Assembly: GCF_000972785.3 (NCBI RefSeq)
Contig: NZ_CP011518.2
Location: 186,001-250,000, forward strand
Reading direction: 5' to 3'
Origin: Pandoraea oxalativorans
GTDB taxonomy: Bacteria > Pseudomonadota > Gammaproteobacteria > Burkholderiales > Burkholderiaceae
DNA: 64,000 bases
Under the pieces are notes generated by a model that ran no database searches, was not told the DNA's origin, and saw only the letters and a program-made list of their open reading frames with translations. Every line of letters starts with the position of its first letter. Position 1 is the first letter of the stretch. The position numbers and the translations under genes are program-made. This document shows, piece by piece, positions 56,870 to 64,000 of this stretch.

Positions 56870-57836
56870 GCCGTGGGGCCGCGCCACCGTGGCCCTGCTG
56901 GCGAGCCTGCTCGGGCTCGCCGCGCCGGCGCGCGCCGAGCCGCTGCAATGGTATTCCGTGCCGGCGCCCGGCGGGACGTCGCCCGGCGCCGGCCCGGCCG
57001 CGCCCGCGCTCCCGGGCGCGCTCCCCCCGATCGCTCCGATCGCCCCGATCGCTCCGGTCGCCCCCGTTGCGCCGCGTGACGCCGCGGACTTGGCCGACTT
57101 GGCCGACTTGGCCGCCTTGGTCACCGCCGCGCCGGCCCCCCCGGGCGCCCCACGGGCCGCCCCCCTGGCGCCGCCCGCCCGCTCCACGGCGCGCCCCGGG
57201 GCGCCGGCGACCCCGTCGCCCGCCGCCGCGGCGGCGCCGCAATACGACGCGCTGGTCGCCGACGCGGCCCACCGGCACGCGCTCGACCCGCTCCTGGTCC
57301 ACGCGGTGGTGGCCGCCGAATCCGCCTACCGCCCCGAGGTGGTGTCGCCCAAAGGCGCGGTGGGCCTGATGCAGGTCATGCCCGCGACCGGCGCGCGGTT
57401 TGGCAAAACCGTGCTGACCGAGCCGCGCGAGAACCTGGAGGCCGGCACGGCTTACCTCGGCTGGCTGATGCAGCGCTTTGGCGGCCGACTCGACTTGGCG
57501 CTGGCCGGCTATAACGCGGGCGAAGGCGCCGTGGCGCGCTATGGCAATGTCGTGCCGCCCTATGCCGAGACGCAGGCCTACGTACGCAAAGTGTTGACCC
57601 ACTATGCCAGCCTGCGCGGCGAGCGCCCCGGCGAGGCGGGGCCCGGCGTGCTCACCCTGTCCGGCGTGCCCCGGGCCCCCGTGGCCCGCGTCCCGCCGAT
57701 CCTTTCCGCTGCGCCGGTCGCCCCGTCCGCCGCCAAGCCGCGGGCGACCGGCGGCTTGGGCGATGTGGGACAATGGGTGCAGCTGTTTACCGGTGGCTCG
57801 GGCCGTGCCCACGCCGCCGCCACTCCCCGTCTGTGA
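56847..57836 (+). CDS. T3SS-associated lytic transglycosylase, SLT domain (329 aa)
   Basis: A periplasmic enzyme that locally opens peptidoglycan so the secretion apparatus can pass (IagB-like role). It has a signal peptide at the N-terminus (TVALLASLLGLAAPARA), a proline/alanine-rich linker containing an API repeat, then an SLT domain at about 130-250. The catalytic Glu is in VVAAESAYRP, followed by GAVGLMQVMPATG and LALAGYNAGEGAV, the family motifs. The ATG at 56847 lies inside the end of sctU (23-nt overlap), so the genes are coupled. Longer readings would give no signal peptide. Confidence 0.88.
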   Translation: MPVIASRKPWGRATVALLASLLGLAAPARAEPLQWYSVPAPGGTSPGAGPAAPALPGALPPIAPIAPIAPVAPVAPRDAADLADLADLAALVTAAPAPPGAPRAAPLAPPARSTARPGAPATPSPAAAAAPQYDALVADAAHRHALDPLLVHAVVAAESAYRPEVVSPKGAVGLMQVMPATGARFGKTVLTEPRENLEAGTAYLGWLMQRFGGRLDLALAGYNAGEGAVARYGNVVPPYAETQAYVRKVLTHYASLRGERPGEAGPGVLTLSGVPRAPVARVPPILSAAPVAPSAAKPRATGGLGDVGQWVQLFTGGSGRAHAAATPRL

Positions 57837-57844
57837 GCCACTCT

Positions 57845-60646
57845 ATGCCGACGCTACCCTGGCGCTCCTCACTGTCATTCCGCTTGGCCCTCACCCTCAG
57901 TGCCGCCGTCGCGGCATTGTGGCTGCTGAGCTCAAGCATCGCCTTATTCCTGGACTTTCGTGACACCCGCGAAGCGCTGGTCTACCGACTCGAGTCGGTG
58001 ACGGCCGATCGCGCCGTCCAACTCGGCGAGGAGCTCGGCGGCGTGAAACGCGACGTGCAAACGCTCGGGCGCACTTGGGTGACGCTGCCCGAGGACGTGG
58101 GCAATGATCAGGAAACCCATCTCGCCGCCCGCTTCGTCGCCAACGACGGCGCCGCCGTGCCCTCGACCCAAGCCCGCCGGGCGCTGGCTTTTGCCGAGAT
58201 CTACGGCAGCGGCGGGCTGGGCAGCTACGTCGACACCTTCGTGATCCTCAAGGACGGCGTGGCCCTGTCCGACGCGAACACGCCCCTGCACAGCGATGAC
58301 GAGCAGCGCGCGCGCTGGCGCGCCTTGGTGCAAAAGCCCGAACAGGACGGCCTGCGCTGGGGCGACCCGTTTCGCAATCCCGCCGACGGGCGCTGGTACC
58401 TGCAAGTCGCGACGGGCGACGCCGCCTCCGGCACCCTGGTGGGGGTGACCGTGCAACTCTCGCGGCTGTTCGGCCAAGCGCGCTTGGTCGACCCCCAGCA
58501 AGGGGCGCTGGTCTGGCTCGGCGCCGACGCCAAAGCGCTCACCCCGCTGCCCGCCCTCGCGCCGCCGGACCTCATGGCGGCCTTGCCCGACTGCGCCCAA
58601 CCGTACTTCCAACGCGTGGGCGACGTGCATGCGGTGTGTCGCAATATCGGTCCGACGGGCTGGCGCCTGGTGCTGCTGTATCCCGCCAATCAAATCACCG
58701 CGCAGGCCCTCGCGACACTGCCCAAACGGGTGCCGCTCGCGCTGCTGGAGCTGCTCTCGTTGTTGGGCCTGCTGTACGTGGTGCTGCACCGCACCCTGGA
58801 CCGCAACCTCGAAGGCTTCGTCCACGTCATCAGCCCGCAAGCCGCGGTCAGCGAGCAACAGCGCTTGCCCGAAGGCCGACCCGACGAGCTGGGGCGCATC
58901 GCCAACGCCTACAACCGGCTGCTCGACGCGGTGAAGGCCCAATACGGGGAGCTCGAAGCCAAGGTGGTCGAGCGCACCGTGGCGCTAAACGAGGCGCGCG
59001 AGCGCGCGGAGCGCGCCAGCGCCAACAAGAGCGAGCAAATCACCAGCATCAGCCATGAGTTCCGCACACCGCTCAATGGCATCGTGGGCGCCTTGACGCT
59101 GCTCGATCGCACCCCGTGCAGCGACGACCAGCGCGATTTGATCGACACCGGGCTCAAGTGTTCGGTCCATTTGATGGAGATCATCAACAACCTGCTGGAC
59201 TTCTCGCGCATCGAATCCGGTCAGATGGTGGTGGTGCCGGCACCGCAAGATCCCCTCACGCTGCTCGACCACGCCATGCTCACGGTGCAACTGCCGGCGC
59301 TCACCAAGGGGCTGACCCTCACGTGTCAGGCCGAGGCCAGCTTGCCGCTCGCGCTGCACACCGACGGCCTGCGCGTGCGCCAGATCCTGATCAACTTGCT
59401 CGGCAATGCGGTCAAGTTCACCCCCGCGGGCAACATTGCGTTGAGCGCCTGGAGTGCCGAGGGCCGCGTCTATTTCCGCGTGCATGACAGCGGGCCGGGC
59501 ATCTCGGCGCAGCAGGCCGGCGAAGTGTTTACCGCGTTCCGTCAGCTCGACAGCCACGCCCCGGGCAGCGGCTTGGGGTTGGCCATTGCACGCAGCCTCG
59601 CGCGACTGCTCGGCGGCGACCTGCGGCTCGTGCCGGTCACGCGCGGCGCCTGTTTCGAGCTCGAATTGCCGTTGGGCGAGGATGTGCCCGGCGCGGCAAC
59701 GCCGCAAGGCGTGATGGTGGCCCCGCCGGCGTTGCACGCCCAACTCGCGGCGTGGGGTTATATGCCGCAATTTGGCGAGAATGCGCGGCTCGCCGCGCCG
59801 GAGCTGGCGTACTTGCCGGGACGGCTGCGCCAGCGCTTGGCCCCCGAAGGCTCGGAACGCGACGTGGCGGACGAGTCACCGCCGATGTGCGCCTGGAGCC
59901 TGCAGGTGCTGGTGGTCGACGACGTGGCGACAAACCGCGAGATTGTGGGGCGCATGCTGCGCGAGCAGGGGCATCACGTGCACCTCGCGGCGAGCGGCCA
60001 AGAGGCCCTCGCGCTCGGGCGCGCGCGCATCTTCGACGTGGTGTTCATGGACATGCGCATGCCCGGCCTGAGCGGTGCCGAGACGGTGGCGCAGTGGCGC
60101 GACGACGCGAGCGGCACGCTCGACTCGGGCAGCCCGATCATCGCGTTGACCGCCAACGCGCAGCCGGGGGAGCGCGAGCGCTTGCTCGCCGAGGGCTTTG
60201 ACGAATACCTCACCAAGCCCGTGTCGCCCGCCACCTTGGCGCGTGCGGTGGAATTCGCCTCGGATCTGCAACTGCAACGCGGCGCCGAGCTTGAGCCCAA
60301 CACGGCCACCGCGCCCAGCACGCTCGCGTCCGATCCCGCGCTGCTCGCGCGGCTCGGTGACGAACTCCGTCTGTACCACCGGCGCCTGGGCGAGGCGCAC
60401 GGCGAGTCGGTCCCGGCGGGGGCGGCGCACGGCGCACCGGGCGAGCCGGATCGGGCCGAGTGTCTGAGGCTGTTGCACACGCTCAAGGGGCTGGCGGGTC
60501 AAGCCGGTCTGGAGCGACTGCATCAGGCCGCCGCCCATTGGGAGAGTTTGCTGCAGGCGGGCGCCGCCGCCCCGCCGCAGGCGTGGGAAGCGTTCGGACG
60601 CTTGATCGAGAGCGAGCTCGGGGCCGAGAGCGCGTCGCCGGCATGA
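57845..60646 (+). CDS. Hybrid sensor histidine kinase, SsrA-like (933 aa)
   Basis: An inner-membrane sensor kinase: TM1 near 11-37, a periplasmic sensor region of about 250 residues, TM2 near 298-317, then HisKA with the phosphorylated His at 404 (SISHEFRTPLNG). The HATPase domain follows (NLLGNAVKFTP, HDSGPGIS, GSGLGLAI), then a receiver domain with Asp at 736 (FMDMRMPG), and a C-terminal HPt domain with His at 878 (LLHTLKGLAG). This tripartite layout is that of SsrA, BvgS and RcsC-type phosphorelays. It directly follows the transglycosylase gene in the sctR operon, so it probably controls the T3SS together with the response regulator at 60796-61446. The ligand is unknown. Confidence 0.9.
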   Translation: MPTLPWRSSLSFRLALTLSAAVAALWLLSSSIALFLDFRDTREALVYRLESVTADRAVQLGEELGGVKRDVQTLGRTWVTLPEDVGNDQETHLAARFVANDGAAVPSTQARRALAFAEIYGSGGLGSYVDTFVILKDGVALSDANTPLHSDDEQRARWRALVQKPEQDGLRWGDPFRNPADGRWYLQVATGDAASGTLVGVTVQLSRLFGQARLVDPQQGALVWLGADAKALTPLPALAPPDLMAALPDCAQPYFQRVGDVHAVCRNIGPTGWRLVLLYPANQITAQALATLPKRVPLALLELLSLLGLLYVVLHRTLDRNLEGFVHVISPQAAVSEQQRLPEGRPDELGRIANAYNRLLDAVKAQYGELEAKVVERTVALNEARERAERASANKSEQITSISHEFRTPLNGIVGALTLLDRTPCSDDQRDLIDTGLKCSVHLMEIINNLLDFSRIESGQMVVVPAPQDPLTLLDHAMLTVQLPALTKGLTLTCQAEASLPLALHTDGLRVRQILINLLGNAVKFTPAGNIALSAWSAEGRVYFRVHDSGPGISAQQAGEVFTAFRQLDSHAPGSGLGLAIARSLARLLGGDLRLVPVTRGACFELELPLGEDVPGAATPQGVMVAPPALHAQLAAWGYMPQFGENARLAAPELAYLPGRLRQRLAPEGSERDVADESPPMCAWSLQVLVVDDVATNREIVGRMLREQGHHVHLAASGQEALALGRARIFDVVFMDMRMPGLSGAETVAQWRDDASGTLDSGSPIIALTANAQPGERERLLAEGFDEYLTKPVSPATLARAVEFASDLQLQRGAELEPNTATAPSTLASDPALLARLGDELRLYHRRLGEAHGESVPAGAAHGAPGEPDRAECLRLLHTLKGLAGQAGLERLHQAAAHWESLLQAGAAAPPQAWEAFGRLIESELGAESASPA

Positions 60647-60795
60647 CGGCGTCACCGCGCCGTGGCCGCTCGGCGGGAGGTGACCCGGCGGCCGGAGATG
60701 GCGGGACTGGCCGGAGACGGCCCGAGGCGGCGGCGGGACGGGGCGGGGCGGGCGGGGCCGCTAAGGAGAGCGAGCGCGGCCCCCGCCCGCGTGGG

Positions 60796-61446
60796 TCACT
60801 CGTTCAACACGCCCAGGCGCCGTGCCCACGTGCTGAGCTCCGCCGTATTGTGGGCGTCAAGCTTGCGCATCAGGTTCATGCGGTGCGTCTCCACGGTTTT
60901 CAGACTGATCGAGAGCAGCTCGGCCACGTCGCGGTTGCGATGGCCTTCGGCCACCAGCTTGAGAACTTGCCGCTCACGCAACGTCAGCGGCGTGTCGCCA
61001 ATCACGGCTTGACTCGTGTCGATGGTCTCGAGCTTGAGCGCCGGGTCGACGAAGCGCTTGCCCAACACCGCGTGCTGCAGCGCGGCGAGCAGCACTTGCT
61101 GCGGGCTGCGCTTGAGCATATAGGCCATGGCCCCCGCGTCGAGCGCGGCGCGACTGCGATGTTCTTCCGTCGACGCGGTGACCACCACGATGCGGATATC
61201 CTCCCAGCGCCGGCGCAGTTGATGAATCACATCCACCCCGTCCATGCCGGGCAACCCTAAATCCAGCAGGATCAAGTCGGGCGAGAGCCGCTGACAGGCC
61301 TCGTACACCGCCAGTCCGTCGGAGACGGCGCCGACGACCTCATAGCGCGGCTGCTCCGCCAGCAGGTGGCGAATGCCATCGATGAGCAAAGAGTGGTCTT
61401 CGACGATCAGCACCTTAACGGGCGCACTGGATGGGGCGTATCTCAT
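60796..61446 (-). CDS. NarL/FixJ-family response regulator, SsrB-like (216 aa)
   Basis: A receiver domain (1-125) with phospho-acceptor Asp62 (LILLDLGLPG) and conserved Lys112, then a LuxR-type helix-turn-helix (about 148-210: LTLRERQVLKLVAEGHRNRDVAELLSISLKTVETHRMNLMRKL). It is encoded convergently with the sensor kinase, 150 bp away, the usual mark of a cognate pair. It is the best candidate in the window for the protein that recognises the T3SS promoter element, but that link is inference. Shine-Dalgarno pairing before the ATG is weak. Confidence 0.88.
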   Translation of the reverse strand: MRYAPSSAPVKVLIVEDHSLLIDGIRHLLAEQPRYEVVGAVSDGLAVYEACQRLSPDLILLDLGLPGMDGVDVIHQLRRRWEDIRIVVVTASTEEHRSRAALDAGAMAYMLKRSPQQVLLAALQHAVLGKRFVDPALKLETIDTSQAVIGDTPLTLRERQVLKLVAEGHRNRDVAELLSISLKTVETHRMNLMRKLDAHNTAELSTWARRLGVLNE

Positions 61447-62430
61447 GGTGGTGACGCTTGCTCGTAGAATTAGGCTACCCTCGATTCACGCGCGGGGCCA
61501 TGCGGTGACGGGCCGACGCCACGCCAGCATAAATGATACCCGCGCGCGGCGCCCGACAGTGGCGTGCTCGAGGCCCGAGGCCTCCGCTTGACGCAAATAC
61601 TACTCGGGAAGCCTGGGAAGGTGTGCGCAAAATTCACCCGACGTCGTTATTAGCCGACTGTCGCACGTGGGTGACCCGCCCGGATCGCCGTGCCGCCCGG
61701 ACGGCGGTCGCGCCCCGCAGGTCCGGCGGGCGCGGCCATGCCGACGCCTGCCCATGGCCGACGCGTGCGGCGGCTCGGGCCCGTCGGCGAGGCCGCGCCG
61801 CCCGCGGGTGAGGGGGCGCGCGCACAACGCGGACAACGCGGCCGACCGCCGTGAGGACGGACGATGTCGGGGGCGCACAACGCCAGGGGGACAACCTCGG
61901 GGGAGGACGACTTCACGCGGGGACGACTTCGAGGGGGGACGACCTCAGCGGCGCACGTCGTCAGTCTGCGGCGCCGTGCCGCGCGCTCCGCCCGCGCCGC
62001 AGGGCGCGGACCCGCCCCGAGGGCGGGCTCCGGCGGAGGCCTCGAGCCGCGCACTCCAACGCACGGATTAAGGGGGGGCCGACGGGGACCAACAGGAGGA
62101 CCAGCAGAGGGACCGCCCGGGAGGACCCAAAGAGGGGGAGCAAACCGTGGGACCAAACCGTGGGACTAAACGGTGGGACCGAACGCCAGGCAACGGCCGG
62201 GCGCCGGCACCGCCCGCCTCGCACTCGGGCCGGCGGCGCGCTCAGGCCTGAGCGCTCAGGCCGCCGGCGCGCGTTGCGCGGGCACAGGCGGCGCCGGGCT
62301 CGGCCCCCCAATGAACGCGGGTCAGACGGGGAGGGTGGGGAGCGTGCCCCGTCGAACGCGGCCCGGCGTGGCGGGCGCGCCGCGAGCCCCGCTCCTCGCG
62401 AGGCCCGCGTGAGCGCGCCGGGCACATCGC
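61447..62430. other. Intergenic region with repeats
   Basis: No supported gene. Two degenerate repeat tracts are visible: gacgacttc/gacgacctc units around 61905-61950 and accgtgggac units around 62145-62185. Confidence 0.5.
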
Positions 62431-63492
62431 TCACTCGGCATGGCGGTCCCGCAGTTCCGCGATTGCGCGCTCGAGCTGGGCCTTATGCTCCCCATCGTCA
62501 AAACAGTCCTCCGGGGACAATTGCACCAGCCGACCGAGCCCATGGGCGACGCGATAGTGCTGCCCCTCTTCGAGCGGGGGGAGCGTTTCGGCGACGCTGT
62601 CGGGGCTGCTCCACACTTGTTCGGTGAGCCGTACCAAGCATCGGAGCAGGACTTCGCCGTCGATCCCGGGCACCCCCAGCGTTTGGGCGATCTGGTGGCA
62701 GTGAGCCTCGAGGCTCAGCACGCGTAGCAATTGTCGCAGGTCGCCGATGACCGCCGCCAAGTGGCTGCCCACGATCGGCTGACCGCTGGCGGACAACTCA
62801 TACGCCAGCACCTTCATCATGGTACGCACCTTGCCTGCGCGCTGCGCGGGCTCGCCCAGCGCCTCCAACCAATACGACAGCTTGCGCTTCTGCGCGTAGG
62901 CCGCCGTGCCGTCGGGCTGCTCGTTGGCCAGATGGTACAGGCTGACGAGTTCGCGGCGCAACGCCGGCGGAGGGTTAGGGAATTCGAGCGAGGCAAACAG
63001 CGAGAGCGCCAGGTTCCCGTCGGCGCCCAACTGCGCAAGGGCGTCTTCAAGGCGAGCGCGCAACTGCGGGTCGAGCGTGCCCCGCGCCAGCCACGCCGCC
63101 AGGGTCAGCGCGGCCTGTCCGGCGTCGCCGGTTTGGGCCAGCAGCGCCGCGAGCGGTTGTGACGCATGCATCCAGTCATGCGGGCCCGCCTCGAGGATGC
63201 CGTCCAGCTGCGCGCCTTCGACCGCGCTGACTTCCGTGACGAGTTTCTGGATGCGCACGCGCACAGTCTCGTCTTTGCCCGGCGTGCGCCGTGTCTCGCG
63301 CTGCCGCCCGCCGAGCGCGAAGGCGAGATTTTCCTCGGTTTCCCGCAACGCGTCCCCTTCAAACTCAAGGAGTTGCGCCAGCGCCGTCGAGGTCACCGAT
63401 TCAGGCGGCGGCGCCGAGGGCGCGCGGGTCGGTTGCGCGTCGGGGAGCGTATTCGACGAAATGTCGATCGTCGGTTGAAAGATTCTAATCAT
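62431..63492 (-). CDS. sctW: SctW, T3SS gatekeeper (YopN/InvE/SsaL family) (353 aa)
   Basis: The cytoplasmic gatekeeper that holds back effectors until translocators are exported. The mostly helical sequence fits the HrpJ/InvE fold: a disordered N-terminus (1-40), then helical bundles (LRETEENLAFALGGRQRETRR; VRIQKLVTEVSAVEGAQLDGIL; KLSYWLEALGEPAQRAGKVRTMMKVLAYELSASGQPIVGSHLAAVIGDLRQLLRVLSLEAHC). The KLSYWLEAL...GS-LAAVI-DLRQLLRVL pattern is characteristic of the family's C-terminal half. It overlaps the upstream gene by 8 nt. Length is normal. Confidence 0.85.
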   Translation of the reverse strand: MIRIFQPTIDISSNTLPDAQPTRAPSAPPPESVTSTALAQLLEFEGDALRETEENLAFALGGRQRETRRTPGKDETVRVRIQKLVTEVSAVEGAQLDGILEAGPHDWMHASQPLAALLAQTGDAGQAALTLAAWLARGTLDPQLRARLEDALAQLGADGNLALSLFASLEFPNPPPALRRELVSLYHLANEQPDGTAAYAQKRKLSYWLEALGEPAQRAGKVRTMMKVLAYELSASGQPIVGSHLAAVIGDLRQLLRVLSLEAHCHQIAQTLGVPGIDGEVLLRCLVRLTEQVWSSPDSVAETLPPLEEGQHYRVAHGLGRLVQLSPEDCFDDGEHKAQLERAIAELRDRHAE

Positions 63493-64000
63493 GGGCCATC
63501 TCCCAGGGTTCGTCCGCGAAGTCCGTGAGCCATGTCGGCGGGCACGGGGGGGCCGCCTCGCGCCGGCCGGGGTCGGCGAGCGCGTTCGATGTCGGCGTGA
63601 AGGTCGGTGTCAGCGCGGAGGCCGCGTCGCGGCGCGCGTCGAGCATCGCGTCAAGGTCCCGGTCAAAGCCGAGCCCAAGGTCCCGGTCAACGTCAAGGCC
63701 GAGGTCCGGGTCAAAGTCACGGTCAAGGCCAAGGCCAAGGCCAAGGTCAAGGTCACGGTCCGGCTCAAGGCCGAGCTCCGGGTCAAGGTCACCGCCCGGC
63801 TCGCCGTCACGCGCAAACGCATATGGCGCGTCGGCTTGCGTGTCGACTTGCGTGTCGACTTGCATGTCGACTTGCATGTCGGCGTGCATGTCGGCTTGAG
63901 TATCGAGCTCGGCGTCGGCGTCAGCGTCAGCCGGCATGTCGGCCTGCAGGTCGGCTTCCGCGTCGGCTTGCGCGTCGGCGCCCGGCACCGAGGTGTCGGG
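63485..64000 (-). CDS. 3' part of a repetitive, Asp-rich protein upstream of sctW
   Basis: The frame is open at the window edge, so only the C-terminal part is visible. It consists of repeats: DADA/DMHADMQVDMQVDTQVDTQ (from repeated tgtcgacttgca-like units) and ELGLEPDRDLDLGLGLGLDRDFDPDLGLDVDRDLGLGFDRDLD (from aaggtccggtca-like units). It ends with a normal-looking C-terminus, PTWLTDFADEPWEMAHD. I do not recognise the protein. Overlap with sctW shows it belongs to the same operon. The repeats suggest a disordered or length-variable segment. Confidence 0.5.
   Translation of the reverse strand, partial: PDTSVPGADAQADAEADLQADMPADADADAELDTQADMHADMQVDMQVDTQVDTQADAPYAFARDGEPGGDLDPELGLEPDRDLDLGLGLGLDRDFDPDLGLDVDRDLGLGFDRDLDAMLDARRDAASALTPTFTPTSNALADPGRREAAPPCPPTWLTDFADEPWEMAHD
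63640..63910. repeat. Coding tandem repeats in the gene upstream of sctW
   Basis: Two adjacent imperfect tracts: 6-18 bp units of the aaggtc/ccggtcaa type at about 63650-63795, and 12-bp units of the gtgtcgacttgc type at about 63828-63905. Confidence 0.75.

Noticed and set aside
61600..62430. Possible protein-coding genes in the region between the response regulator and sctW
   Set aside because: The frames on both strands are low-complexity Arg/Gly/Pro sequence built from repeats, with no start signals.

Overview
The window is very GC-rich, has a low gene density, and reads as part of the genome of a host-associated Gram-negative proteobacterium, probably a betaproteobacterium of the Burkholderiales type. 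That placement is an inference from composition and gene types; no rRNA or other taxonomic marker is present. Most of it is a type III secretion (T3SS) island of the Salmonella SPI-2 / E. coli ESC kind, surrounded by candidate effector genes, IS3 relics and long stretches of non-coding DNA rich in short tandem repeats.

Layout. 36-13226: candidate effectors spread through decayed DNA. These are a two-transmembrane-segment protein, a frameshifted paralogue of the 45600 gene, a leucine-rich-repeat-like protein, a sialidase-like protein and a Fic protein. 14360-18040: a purine permease, a CDA-fold deaminase and an IS3 remnant. 18726-23486: a MASE1 membrane protein coupled to an alpha/beta hydrolase, then a TRIC/UPF0126 channel. 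24826-27471: a large pentapeptide-repeat protein. 27670-31533: an SPI-2-like translocon operon (SseA-, SseB-, SscA-, SseC- and SseD-like, in SPI-2 order). 31576-32655: a tyrosine-recombinase-like protein without its catalytic residues. 32717-34196: sctQ and sctP (minus). 35674-45600: four more candidate effectors. 45793-49179: a PAS/GGDEF/EAL protein. 49348-53449: chaperone-like gene, sctV, sctN, sctO (minus). 53851-60646: sctR, sctS, sctT, sctU, a lytic transglycosylase and a hybrid sensor kinase (plus). 60796-61446: an SsrB-like response regulator (minus). 62431-64000: sctW and the end of a repetitive acidic protein (minus). The ring, needle and stalk genes (sctC, D, J, F, I, L, K) are not here and presumably lie beyond 64000.

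How it fits together. SctR/S/T/U/V form the export gate, SctN/O the ATPase and stalk, SctQ the cytoplasmic sorting platform, SctP the length or substrate-switch regulator, SctW the gatekeeper, and the SseB/C/D-like proteins the filament and translocon. The kinase and response regulator are candidates for controlling the system. The main new observation is a promoter-like element that recurs six times, with consensus TTCAGGTGTT(C/G)(A/G)CC(C/G)GAT followed after 20-23 nt by a -10-like hexamer close to GA(C/T)AAT. It lies before the translocon operon, sctP-sctQ, the chaperone-sctV-sctN-sctO operon and a candidate effector, farther upstream of a second candidate effector, and once with no clear gene after it. 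Other main observations are a three-member family of two-TM candidate effectors (1244, 39961, 42628), a second family whose second member is split by two C-run frameshifts (45600 and 4970), and a perfect 20-bp inverted repeat inside the recombinase-like gene.
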